From: PFL25 sp046260155
Lineage (GTDB): Bacteria; Chloroflexota; Anaerolineae; Anaerolineales; UBA4823
NCBI GenBank assembly: GCA_046260155.1
Contig: JBJYXV010000020.1
Span: forward strand, 13,972-77,971
DNA length: 64,000 nucleotides
Direction of reading: 5' to 3'
Of the stretch, positions 36,660-44,761 are shown in pieces (within the stretch, counting starts at the first letter, position 1; each line of letters begins with the position of its first letter). Under the pieces are notes generated by a model. The model was not told the DNA's origin. It did no database searches and saw only the letters and a program-made list of their open reading frames with translations. The position numbers and the translations under genes were made by a program.

Positions 36660-36689
36660 ATCTTACCATTTTGGGAGAACGAGCGTCAA
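36660..36689 (-). promoter_or_regulatory. promoter of the tandem TPR genes, leaderless
   Basis: On the minus strand TTGACG (36684-36689), 18 bases, TAAGAT (36660-36665), then six bases and the ATG at 36653. Confidence 0.75.
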
Positions 36690-36703
36690 GATTAGGTCTA
36701 ACC

Positions 36704-36732
36704 TTGCCATTCTAACTCCTCGGGGCTAGAAT
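36704..36732 (+). promoter_or_regulatory. promoter of trmD, leaderless
   Basis: TTGCCA (36704-36709), 17 bases, TAGAAT (36727-36732), then six bases to the trmD ATG. Transcription should begin at or beside that ATG. A GGGAGG lies in the six-base gap but is too close to act as a normal ribosome site. Confidence 0.75.
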
Positions 36733-36738
36733 GGGAGG

Positions 36739-37470
36739 ATGAAGATTAATGTTTTCACATTATTTCCCGAGGTTTTTCGCCCTTACCTGGATACCAGCAT
36801 CCTGCGGCGGGCGATTCAAAATCAGCTGGTAAAGGTTTATCTGAATAATATACGGGATTGGACCGCAGATCGGCACCATATCACCGACGATACCCCTTAT
36901 GGGGGTGGGGGAGGAATGATCATGAAACCTGAACCAATATTCACCGCGGTTGAAAGAGTCCTTGGGGAGGATTTTAAATTTCCAATTATTCTGCTGACCC
37001 CGCAGGGGCGCTTGTTTGATCAGTCAGTGGCACTTGAACTAAGCCGCCATCGGGAGCTAGCGTTAATCTGCGGGCGCTATGAAGGAATAGATGAACGAGT
37101 TAGAGAGCACCTGGTAACTGATGAGATCTCAATAGGAGACTATGTGCTCAGCGGTGGAGAATTGCCAGCCATGGTAATGATAGATTCAATCGTGCGCTTG
37201 TTACCCGGGGCTCTGGGTGATCCCACGGGAGCTCAGGATGACTCGCATTCATTTGGGCTGCTTGAATACCCTCATTACACCCGGCCAAATGATTTCCGGG
37301 GTTGGGAGGTTCCTGATGTGTTATCTTCAGGCGATCATGCCCGCATAAATCAATGGCGACGGGAACAGGCTTTATTACGCACTCACAAACGCCGTCCAGA
37401 TTTATTGCAGAAAGCTGAATTAAGCGAAGAAGATCGTAAATTTCTGGATTCACTTGACACGCCTGATTGA
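36739..37470 (+). CDS. trmD: tRNA (guanine37-N1)-methyltransferase TrmD
   Basis: This SPOUT-fold enzyme makes m1G37 in tRNA and so protects the reading frame. The 243-residue length is normal. MKINVFTLFPEVF is the family start. DDTPYGGGGGMIMKPEP, the trefoil-knot segments LICGRYEGIDERV and SIGDYVLSGGELPAM, and the C-terminal LEYPHYTRP are all present. It is separated from the usual rpsP-rimM-trmD-rplS cluster. The pseudouridine synthase gene follows after three bases. Confidence 0.97.
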   Translation: MKINVFTLFPEVFRPYLDTSILRRAIQNQLVKVYLNNIRDWTADRHHITDDTPYGGGGGMIMKPEPIFTAVERVLGEDFKFPIILLTPQGRLFDQSVALELSRHRELALICGRYEGIDERVREHLVTDEISIGDYVLSGGELPAMVMIDSIVRLLPGALGDPTGAQDDSHSFGLLEYPHYTRPNDFRGWEVPDVLSSGDHARINQWRREQALLRTHKRRPDLLQKAELSEEDRKFLDSLDTPD

Positions 37471-37473
37471 GCA

Positions 37474-38244
37474 GTGAATCTTAACCTTCGCCAGGGAATG
37501 AGTGGCGATTTGAATCAAATCGCGATCATTTGGTGCGACGAAGACTTGCTGGTGATAGATAAACCGGCGGGAATGCTGGCATTACCAGATGGTTACGATC
37601 CTTCCTTACCCCATGTAAAATCTGTATTATCCCCAAGATACGGACCGCTCTGGATCGTTCACCGCCTCGACCGTGAAACCAGTGGATTAATGGTCCTTGC
37701 ACGCAATGCTGCCTCCCATAAAGATTTAAACACCCAATTTCAAGAACGTAGGGTGAAAAAGATTTATACAGCCATTATCATTGGAAATCCTGTATGGAAA
37801 CAAAAAAGGCTGGATAAACCATTAACGCTGAATGTTGGTCGGCGGCATCGTACCAGGATCGATTTGGAAAATGGTAAGCATTCGGAAACCCTGATAACAG
37901 TTCGTGAAAGATTAAAGTATTACTGCCTGGTCGATGCAGAACCTGAGACTGGCCGTAGGCATCAGATCAGGGCACATCTTGCTGGAGAAGGATATCCAAT
38001 TGTCTGCGACAGCCTGTATGGAAAGCAAAAAGCACTGCTCCGCTCGGATATCAGCTCCCGGTACCAGGCAGGTTCCTCTACAAACGATACGTTGCTGGCA
38101 CGCACTGCCCTGCACTCCAGTTCAATTACCCTGGATCACCCTGGAAGCCAGCAGAGGTGTAAATTCGAATCCAAAATCTCGTCTGATCTTGAATTAACCC
38201 TGGAATTTCTAAGGGATAGCATTCCTGATTTAAGAGGAAAATGA
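37474..38244 (+). CDS. RluA-type pseudouridine synthase
   Basis: This is a 256-residue rRNA or tRNA pseudouridine synthase. The catalytic motif HRLDRETSGLMVLA carries the active-site Asp. DKPAGMLALPDG and AEPETGRRHQIRAHL are the other family motifs. No N-terminal S4 domain is present. The target site is unknown. The start is uncertain: GTG 37474 directly follows trmD, while ATG 37498 has AGGGA close upstream. The gene is coupled to trmD. Confidence 0.9.
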   Translation: MNLNLRQGMSGDLNQIAIIWCDEDLLVIDKPAGMLALPDGYDPSLPHVKSVLSPRYGPLWIVHRLDRETSGLMVLARNAASHKDLNTQFQERRVKKIYTAIIIGNPVWKQKRLDKPLTLNVGRRHRTRIDLENGKHSETLITVRERLKYYCLVDAEPETGRRHQIRAHLAGEGYPIVCDSLYGKQKALLRSDISSRYQAGSSTNDTLLARTALHSSSITLDHPGSQQRCKFESKISSDLELTLEFLRDSIPDLRGK

Positions 38245-38294
38245 ATTTTCCTGTTAAATCTTTATTAGAACGGATTGCGTGATTCGGGGTTTGC

Positions 38295-38323
38295 TTGACG
38301 TTCAATAAGTGACGTGGTATTAT
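38295..38323 (+). promoter_or_regulatory. sigma-70-type promoter of the hrcA operon
   Basis: TTGACG (38295-38300), 17 bases, TATTAT (38318-38323). CIRCE begins 13 bases after the -10. Confidence 0.88.
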
Positions 38324-38336
38324 CAATAATGCACCC

Positions 38337-38365
38337 TTTAGCACTCTCGTAATGAGAGTGCTAAA
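38337..38365 (+). promoter_or_regulatory. CIRCE operator of hrcA-grpE-dnaK-dnaJ
   Basis: TTAGCACTC-N9-GAGTGCTAA is exact at 38338-38364. The arms extend inward to TTTAGCACTCTC and its complement (12 bp each, five-base centre). It lies between promoter and hrcA start. Confidence 0.97.
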
Positions 38366-38379
38366 ATATAGGAACGCAT

Positions 38380-39411
38380 ATGAGTCTTGACGAACGACAG
38401 AAGCTGATTCTCGCTCTGGTTATCCGAGATTATATTGACAATGCCCAACCGGTGGGTTCGAAAACACTTGTTGATAAATATGGGCTGAATTTCAGCCCAG
38501 CGACCGTACGTAATGAAATGGTTGCATTGACTGAGGCGGGTTTCCTTTACCAACCCCACACCTCGGCGGGGCGGGTTCCAACGGAGGAAGGTTACCGGTA
38601 CTTTGTACGCCAGCTGATGGGGCAAACCGATCTTGCACCCCAAACCAAGCGGATGATCTCGCACCAGTTCTACCAGGCGGGTCAAGATATTGACCATTGG
38701 CTGCGTTTAGCGGCCTCAATACTTGCCCACCAATCGCAAGCCGCCTCAATTGTCACAGCTCCGTACCCTGAAAAAGCCAGATTCAAGCACATCGAGCTGA
38801 TTTCCACAATTGGCCGACAGGTGTTGATGGTATTGGTCTTGAGTGGGGGAGATGTCCGCCAGCAGGTGTTATCCCTCGCTGAACCGGTCCCTCAATCAAC
38901 GCTGAGCACTTCAGCAGCTCAACTCAACCAGCTTTGCCAGGGGTTGAACAAGGAAGAGATCGCCGCACTGGCTCTCCGAATGGATGCTCTCGAACAAGAT
39001 CTGTTGAACCTGATTGTGGAGGAGATGGAACGGTCTGGGGCAATATTGGATGGAGAGGTGTACCGGGATGGGTTGACCAACGTGCTCGCAGAACCCGAGT
39101 TTGCCGAGATCGCCTTAGCGCGCAGAGCTCTCAGAGTTTTTGAAGAACGGGCATTTCTCCAGGATTTGTTATCTAGCACAATCTTAACCACCAATGTTGG
39201 CGGAATCCAGGTGTTAATCGGCGGTGAGGGAAATTGGGAAGAATTGCGAGAATGTTCGGTTATATTGGGACGTTATGGAGTTCCCGGATTGGCAACCGGT
39301 ACTCTCGGTATTCTCGGCCCGATTCGTATGTCCTATGGGCATAGCATCTCGACAGTTCGTTTCGTGGCAGATCTGTTAAGCAACTTGGTTGTTGAATTGA
39401 ATGTAGGATGA
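38380..39411 (+). CDS. hrcA: heat-inducible transcription repressor HrcA
   Basis: The 343-residue repressor binds CIRCE and is folded by GroEL, so free chaperonin sets its activity. The N-terminal winged helix contains RQKLILALVIRDYIDNAQPVGSKTL and SPATVRNEMVAL, then TSAGRVPTEEGYRYFV. The GAF-like C-terminal part includes GGIQVLIGGEGNW and ending motif GILGPIRMSYGHSIS. The ATG has AGGA upstream. Two CIRCE elements in this window are its likely targets, which makes the operon autoregulated. It overlaps the possible ATG of grpE by ATGA at 39408. Confidence 0.97.
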   Translation: MSLDERQKLILALVIRDYIDNAQPVGSKTLVDKYGLNFSPATVRNEMVALTEAGFLYQPHTSAGRVPTEEGYRYFVRQLMGQTDLAPQTKRMISHQFYQAGQDIDHWLRLAASILAHQSQAASIVTAPYPEKARFKHIELISTIGRQVLMVLVLSGGDVRQQVLSLAEPVPQSTLSTSAAQLNQLCQGLNKEEIAALALRMDALEQDLLNLIVEEMERSGAILDGEVYRDGLTNVLAEPEFAEIALARRALRVFEERAFLQDLLSSTILTTNVGGIQVLIGGEGNWEELRECSVILGRYGVPGLATGTLGILGPIRMSYGHSISTVRFVADLLSNLVVELNVG

Positions 39412-39970
39412 GTGGGAGATCAAGCGAAATTCAGCGAACCAGAGNNNNNNNNNNNNNNNNNNNNNNNNNNNNNNNNNNNNNNNNNNNNNNNNNNNNNNNN
39501 NNNNNNNNNNNNNNNNNNNNNNNNNNNNNNNNNNNNNNNNNNNNCAGCAATCTCAAGAATACCTGGATGGCTGGCAGCGGGAAAGGGCGGAATTTGCCAA
39601 TTATAAGAAACGGAAGGAAAAAGAAAGTCAGCTGCTCCAAAACAATATCTCTGGAAATATCATCCGAAAATATCTGGATATTGTGGATGATCTTGAGAGG
39701 GCACTTCAGAACCAACCAGAGGAGGGTGAAGGCGCCTCATGGGCAAAAGGGATTGAATTGATCTATCGGAAGTTCCTGAGTGCATTAGAGGCAGAAGGTG
39801 TGGTGCCGATGAAGGTGAAAGGGCAGCAGTTTGATCCGAATCTGCATGAGGCGATATCTCTGGAACCAAACGAGGAATATGAAAGCGGGCAAATTATTGA
39901 GGTTCTCCGCAACGGATACTTGATCGGCGATAGAGTAATTAGACCTGCATCGGTTCGCATCGCGCAATAA
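39412..39970 (+). CDS. grpE: nucleotide exchange factor GrpE, interrupted by an assembly gap
   Basis: The dnaK exchange factor. The last 141 residues are readable in one frame from 39545 (after the N run) to the stop at 39970. They include YLDGWQRERAEFANYKKRKE, YLDIVDDLERALQN, and the beta-wing FDPNLHEAISL and GYLIGDRVIRPASVRIA. About 40-50 N-terminal residues are missing in the gap. The start is unclear: GTG 39412 gives MGDQAKFSEPE, an acidic beginning like GrpE, while ATG 39408 overlaps the hrcA stop. The gap length is a placeholder, so the frame cannot decide. dnaK follows. Confidence 0.9.
39445..39544. other. assembly gap of 100 N
   Basis: Exactly 100 N, the usual placeholder for a gap of unknown length. 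It lies inside grpE. Confidence 0.99.
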
Positions 39971-40017
39971 TTAATGATTTCATAATGGCAATTGGACAAT
40001 AAACGGAGGAATATTCA

Positions 40018-41943
40018 ATGGGAAAGATAATAGGAATTGATCTGGGTACAACCAACTCAGTAGTAGCAGTAATGGAGGGTGGAGAGCCGGTAGTTATCTC
40101 TTCGGCTGAAGGTGAACGTCTTGTCCCTTCTGTTGTGGCAGTCAATAAAAATCATGAGCGTTTGATTGGCCGCGTGGCTCGCAACCAGGCAGTGGTAAAC
40201 CCTGAAAATACTGTGTTCTCGATCAAACGCTTTATGGGAAGAAAATTCAACGATCCTGAAGTAAAGAAAGCCATTGAGAGATTACCTTATAAAGTATCCG
40301 AAGCACCCAATGGTGATGTGCGGGTCGTTTTAGACGGCAAGGAGTATTCACCTCCGGAGATTTCGGCTATGATTCTCGGAAAATTACGCACCGATGCGGA
40401 GGCTTACCTGGGAGAATCTGTCTCGCAAGCAGTGATTACTGTACCTGCCTACTTCAATGATGCACAGCGCAATGCGACGAAAGATGCCGGGAAGATAGCC
40501 GGATTAGAAGTGCTGCGCATTATCAATGAGCCAACTGCATCCTCATTAGCTTATGGTCTTGATAAGAAAACCGATGAAATAATTGCGGTTTACGACTTGG
40601 GTGGGGGTACCTTCGACATCTCTGTTCTCGATGTCGGTGAGGGTGTGTTCCAGGTCCGCTCAACGAGTGGAGATACGTTCCTGGGTGGTGATGATTTCGA
40701 TCAGCGGGTTATTGAATATATTGCTGATGAGTTCAAGAAAGATAGTGGAATTGACTTGAGAAATGACCGCCAGGCGTTACAGCGCTTGAAAGAAGGCGCT
40801 GAAAAGGCAAAGATCGAGCTTTCTACGATGATGCAAACCGAGATCAACCTGCCTTATATCACGGCCGATGCCAGCGGTCCGAAGCACTTGGTGATGACCT
40901 TCACCCGGGCAAAACTCGAACAGCTGACATCTGATCTGATCGAACGTTCCCTGGGACCCGTTCGCCAGGCAATTAAGGATGCCAATCTGGACAAATCTGC
41001 GATTAATGAAGTGGTGCTTGTGGGCGGTATGACCCGTATGCCAGCAGTTCAAGAGGCTGTCCGCAAATTGTTCGATAAAGAACCTCACCGGGGAGTAAAC
41101 CCTGATGAAGTTGTGGCGATCGGTGCTGCGATCCAGGCAGGTGTCCTGGGAGGGGACGTTAAAGATATTCTCCTCCTGGATGTCACACCCTTAACACTTT
41201 CAGTGGAAACACTGGGAGGTGTGGCAACACCATTGATTGAACGCAATACGACCATTCCTTCTCGCAAGAGCCAGGTATTTTCCACTGCCAGCGACAGCCA
41301 ACCACAGGTAGAGATCAATGTTCTGCAGGGCGAGCGCCCGATGGCGAGTGATAATAAATCGCTCGGTAAGTTTGTACTGGACGGGATTCCTCCCGCACCA
41401 CGTGGTGTTCCGCAGATTGAGGTGACATTCGATATCGATGCCAATGGCATCCTGAAAGTAACTGCATTGGACAAAGCGACCAACCGCAGCCAGCATATCA
41501 CTATCACTGCTTCATCCGGTCTAAGCGATTCTGAAGTGGAGCAGATGCGTAAGGATGCTGAAGCTCATGCGGAAGAAGACTTGAAACGTAAAGAACTGAT
41601 CGAGGCACGTAACCTGGCTGATAACGCGGTTTACACAGCGGAGAAGACCCTTAAGGACCTGGGTGATAAGATTCCAGCGGATTTAAAGGAAAAAGTCGAG
41701 GCGGAGGCTGCAAAAGTCCGTGAGGTACAGACCAGTGAAAATGCACAGGAAATCCGCACTGCAACGGAGAACCTGATGAGTGTTGTTCAGGAACTGGGTG
41801 CTGCTGCTTATCAGCAAAGTGCACCGGAAGCCGGAGCAACTGGGAGCACTGGAGCTGAGACGGAAGCAGAAGATGGTGGTAACGATGAGGGTGGTGAGGA
41901 CGTGGTTGAAGGTGAATTTAAGGACGAAACCGACCAAGATTAA
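40018..41943 (+). CDS. dnaK: chaperone DnaK (Hsp70)
   Basis: This is a 641-residue Hsp70. The ATPase domain has GIDLGTTNSVVAVMEGG, the AVYDLGGGTFDISVLDVG phosphate loop and VVLVGGMTRMPAVQ. The substrate domain has DVTPLTLSVETLGG and the lid follows. The C-terminal tail is rich in Gly, Glu and Asp and ends EFKDETDQD. A GGAGGAAT ribosome site precedes the ATG. It is the third gene of the hrcA operon, seven bases before dnaJ. Confidence 0.98.
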   Translation: MGKIIGIDLGTTNSVVAVMEGGEPVVISSAEGERLVPSVVAVNKNHERLIGRVARNQAVVNPENTVFSIKRFMGRKFNDPEVKKAIERLPYKVSEAPNGDVRVVLDGKEYSPPEISAMILGKLRTDAEAYLGESVSQAVITVPAYFNDAQRNATKDAGKIAGLEVLRIINEPTASSLAYGLDKKTDEIIAVYDLGGGTFDISVLDVGEGVFQVRSTSGDTFLGGDDFDQRVIEYIADEFKKDSGIDLRNDRQALQRLKEGAEKAKIELSTMMQTEINLPYITADASGPKHLVMTFTRAKLEQLTSDLIERSLGPVRQAIKDANLDKSAINEVVLVGGMTRMPAVQEAVRKLFDKEPHRGVNPDEVVAIGAAIQAGVLGGDVKDILLLDVTPLTLSVETLGGVATPLIERNTTIPSRKSQVFSTASDSQPQVEINVLQGERPMASDNKSLGKFVLDGIPPAPRGVPQIEVTFDIDANGILKVTALDKATNRSQHITITASSGLSDSEVEQMRKDAEAHAEEDLKRKELIEARNLADNAVYTAEKTLKDLGDKIPADLKEKVEAEAAKVREVQTSENAQEIRTATENLMSVVQELGAAAYQQSAPEAGATGSTGAETEAEDGGNDEGGEDVVEGEFKDETDQD

Positions 41944-41949
41944 GGATAG

Positions 41950-43068
41950 ATGACCACACGAGATTACTACGAAGTCCTGGGAGTCGGACGGGATGCCTCT
42001 GATGCTGATCTGAAAGGGGCATTCCGCCGGCTTGCGCGTCAATACCATCCGGATGTGAATGCTGCCGAGGATGCTGAAGAACGTTTTAAAGAAGTGAATG
42101 AAGCTTATGCAGTCCTGTCGGATGCTGAACGCAGGGCGGCCTATGATCGTTATGGACATGCAGGTGTGCGCGGGGCTGGAGGAACACCGGATTTCACAGT
42201 CGATTTCTCGGACTTCGCGGATATCTTCGGTGAGTTTTTTGGTTTCGGGCGCAGTGCAGGCCAATCACGGAATGTTCCCAGACGTGGGGCAGACCTCCAG
42301 TACCGTATGGATCTCAGTTTCGAGGAAGCTGTTTTTGGTGTTGATAAGGAAATTGAGATCACGCGCGATGAGGTTTGCAGTCGCTGTGACGGAAACCGGG
42401 CTGAGCCTGGTACAAGTCCAGTTCGCTGTACGACCTGTGATGGCCGGGGTGAGGTGCGCCAGGCACGGCAGACCATTCTGGGTTCAATGGTTCAGGTAAC
42501 GACCTGCCCAGCCTGCAATGGTACAGGGAGTACGATTGAATCACCCTGCAAGACCTGCCAAGGACGGGGTTTGGAAAGGCGAACTCGTAAAAAAGTTGTC
42601 ACAGTTCCGGCTGGGGTTGACAATGGCAACCAGATTCGCCTGGCGGGAGAAGGGCAGCCAGGAACAAATGGCGGGCCTAATGGCAACCTGTATATTTTGA
42701 TCAATGTCAAATCGCATAAATATTTTCGCCGCCGTGAAAGAGATATTTTATTGGACCTTGAGGTGAATGTGGCTCAGGCGACCTTGGGAGCGGATGTCAA
42801 AGTTCCCACTATCGATGGAGATGCTACATTAAAAATTCCCGCAGGTACTCAACCAGGTAAAGTGCTGCGCATGCGGGGAAAAGGTGTACCTCACCTGCGT
42901 GGAAATGGTCGTGGAGATCAGCTGGTTATGGTAAACGTTACGGTGCCCAAAAGTCTGACCAGCGAACAAAGACAGATATTTGAAGATCTTGCTGCCAGCC
43001 TGGGTAGTGAAGTTAGACCCCAGGAACGAGGTTTTCTGGATTGGTTGAAAGAAACCATCAGCGGGTAA
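41950..43068 (+). CDS. dnaJ: chaperone DnaJ (Hsp40)
   Basis: The 372-residue class A J-protein stimulates DnaK. The J domain has the HPD motif in RQYHPDVNAAE (residues 30s), followed by a Gly/Phe-rich region. Four CxxCxGxG-type zinc motifs are visible (CSRCDGNRAEPG, CTTCDGRGE, CPACNGTG and CKTCQGRG). C-terminal substrate-binding domains follow. The first zinc motif departs from CxxCxGxG in its last position. It ends the operon, with a terminator ten bases downstream. Confidence 0.97.
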   Translation: MTTRDYYEVLGVGRDASDADLKGAFRRLARQYHPDVNAAEDAEERFKEVNEAYAVLSDAERRAAYDRYGHAGVRGAGGTPDFTVDFSDFADIFGEFFGFGRSAGQSRNVPRRGADLQYRMDLSFEEAVFGVDKEIEITRDEVCSRCDGNRAEPGTSPVRCTTCDGRGEVRQARQTILGSMVQVTTCPACNGTGSTIESPCKTCQGRGLERRTRKKVVTVPAGVDNGNQIRLAGEGQPGTNGGPNGNLYILINVKSHKYFRRRERDILLDLEVNVAQATLGADVKVPTIDGDATLKIPAGTQPGKVLRMRGKGVPHLRGNGRGDQLVMVNVTVPKSLTSEQRQIFEDLAASLGSEVRPQERGFLDWLKETISG

Positions 43069-43077
43069 AAATTTCAG

Positions 43078-43107
43078 GGCGTAGTGCAAACCAGACTACG
43101 CCTTTTT
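43078..43107 (+). terminator. intrinsic terminator of the hrcA-dnaJ operon
   Basis: GGCGTAGT (43078-43085) and ACTACGCC (43095-43102) form an 8-bp stem followed by TTTTT. The run reaches to within four bases of the prmA ATG. Confidence 0.8.
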
Positions 43108-43110
43108 ATT

Positions 43111-44067
43111 ATGCGTGATTCAGCCTGGTTAGAAATAAGTTTGCTGGCAGATGGCGAGATGGCAGAAGCAATCTCAGAAGTTCTGGCACGATTTGTTTCC
43201 GGTGGAGTGGTCATTGAAAGTACACATATAGAAGATGAACCCGATGGGGAAGGTATCGCAAAAGGGTCATTGAGAGTGTATGGGTACCTTCCGTTCGATG
43301 CTCAATTAGAAGATAAAAAGCAAAAAATTTTAGAAGCCTTATGGCATCTCGGTCAAATCATGCCTGTATCTGAGGTGCAGACTCGATCGGTTGCAAACCT
43401 GGATTGGGCAGAAATATGGAAGGAGCATTTTCAACCAATTCAGATTGGTGAAGATTTGATCATTACCCCGGTCTGGATGGAGGTAAACAGCGATCAGCGG
43501 ATCGCGATAAAGATAGATCCGGGCATGGCATTTGGTACCGGAACTCATCCAACCACGCAGCTCTGCCTTGAAATCATTGCCGAAGATCTGGTTGCAAGGA
43601 GGGCTTCCAGGATTGAGCGCAGCGGGTCGGCATTTACGATGATAGATGTGGGTTGTGGCTCTGGCATTCTGGGGATCGCAGCTTTGAAACTTGGGGCGGA
43701 CGCTGTGCTGGGTGTGGATTTGGATCCTGAAGCGGTGGAATCTGCCCGCAAAAATGCGGCAATCAATGGCATTGATCGAGACCTGGAGCTGGAGGTTGGT
43801 TCCCTGGAAGAGATCATTTCCGGGGGGTATCTGCTCTCGAGAGGCACCCTGGTGGTCGCGAACATTTTAGCGCCGGTGATCATCCGCTTACTTGCTGCCG
43901 GATTGGAGAAAATCCTGGCCAATGAAGGAAAATTGATCTTATCCGGGATCTTGGACGAACAGGAAAAGGATGTACTAGCCGCCATTCAGGCCGCTGGCTT
44001 GAGATTGGTGGATAAAAAACAGATGGGGGATTGGATCGCGCTTGTGGTTGACCGGCCTTCAAATTGA
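43111..44067 (+). CDS. prmA: ribosomal protein L11 methyltransferase PrmA
   Basis: This enzyme trimethylates ribosomal protein L11 with SAM. The ATG at 43111 gives MRDSAWLEISLLADGEMAEA. The open frame continues up to a GTG at 43084, but that lies inside the dnaJ terminator stem. The SAM-binding motif is MIDVGCGSGILGIAALKLGA, with NILAPVIIRLL as the later motif and FGTGTHPTTQLCL before the SAM site. No ribosome site is seen, since the terminator T run precedes the ATG. Expression may rest on readthrough or an internal dnaJ promoter. It converges on the LOG gene. Confidence 0.9.
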   Translation: MRDSAWLEISLLADGEMAEAISEVLARFVSGGVVIESTHIEDEPDGEGIAKGSLRVYGYLPFDAQLEDKKQKILEALWHLGQIMPVSEVQTRSVANLDWAEIWKEHFQPIQIGEDLIITPVWMEVNSDQRIAIKIDPGMAFGTGTHPTTQLCLEIIAEDLVARRASRIERSGSAFTMIDVGCGSGILGIAALKLGADAVLGVDLDPEAVESARKNAAINGIDRDLELEVGSLEEIISGGYLLSRGTLVVANILAPVIIRLLAAGLEKILANEGKLILSGILDEQEKDVLAAIQAAGLRLVDKKQMGDWIALVVDRPSN

Positions 44068-44082
44068 ACGGAGAAGATTGGT

Positions 44083-44664
44083 CTAATCATCCCGGGTAAG
44101 CCAGCGTTCTAATCCGGTGGGATGGTTGTGCTTTACCAGATTTTCGAGGAGTGTTTGGGGATCTTCTGATGCGGTAAAGAGCCTCTGGTGTTCATGGTAA
44201 ATGAATCCCTCAGCATTGGCTTGATTGATCATTTGGATCAGCGGGTTGTAGTACTGGAGAGTATTTAAAAGCCCGACTGGTTTTTTGTGCAAACCGATCT
44301 GTGCCCAAGTTAGGACCTCGAACAGCTCTTCTAAGGTTCCAAAGCCTCCAGGCAGAGCCACAAATGCATCTGCAAGTTCTACCAGGCGAGCTTTTCGCTG
44401 GTGCATATCCTCAACAATTTCCAGTTGCGATAATCCCTGGTGGGCAAGGTTGGGTGTATTAAATATTTTGGGTATAACTCCAACCACTTCACCTCCATTT
44501 TCCAAAGAACCATTCGCTACCGCTCCCATTAATCCGGTACTTCCAGCACCATATACCAGTTTCATCTTCCGGGAAGCGATCAGGTTACCTAATTCATAAG
44601 CTGCTTCAGTAAAGGCTGGATTAATTTTGTCAGACGAACCGCAGTATACACAAATTGCATTCAT
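44083..44664 (-). CDS. LOG family protein (nucleoside 5'-monophosphate phosphoribohydrolase-like)
   Basis: The 193-residue enzyme has a Rossmann-like fold. The LOG motif PGGFGTLEELFEVLTWAQ and the upstream YGAGSTGLMGAVA are exact family signatures, and MHQRKARLVELADAFVAL is conserved. Relatives release the base from cytokinin nucleotides or other nucleoside monophosphates. In bacteria the physiological substrate is often purine nucleotide. It converges on prmA with 15 bases between them. Confidence 0.9.
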   Translation of the reverse strand: MNAICVYCGSSDKINPAFTEAAYELGNLIASRKMKLVYGAGSTGLMGAVANGSLENGGEVVGVIPKIFNTPNLAHQGLSQLEIVEDMHQRKARLVELADAFVALPGGFGTLEELFEVLTWAQIGLHKKPVGLLNTLQYYNPLIQMINQANAEGFIYHEHQRLFTASEDPQTLLENLVKHNHPTGLERWLTRDD

Positions 44665-44761
44665 GGGATATGATTTATCTCGCTGAGCAGGATTTTGTTC
44701 GCAATTATAGCACTTTGAAAGCAGTGTATAATGCGCTACATTTTACCGGGTGAAACGATCG

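Noticed and set aside
41683..42264. 193-residue minus-strand frame across the dnaK-dnaJ junction
   Set aside because: Antisense to two certain genes, with no family pattern.
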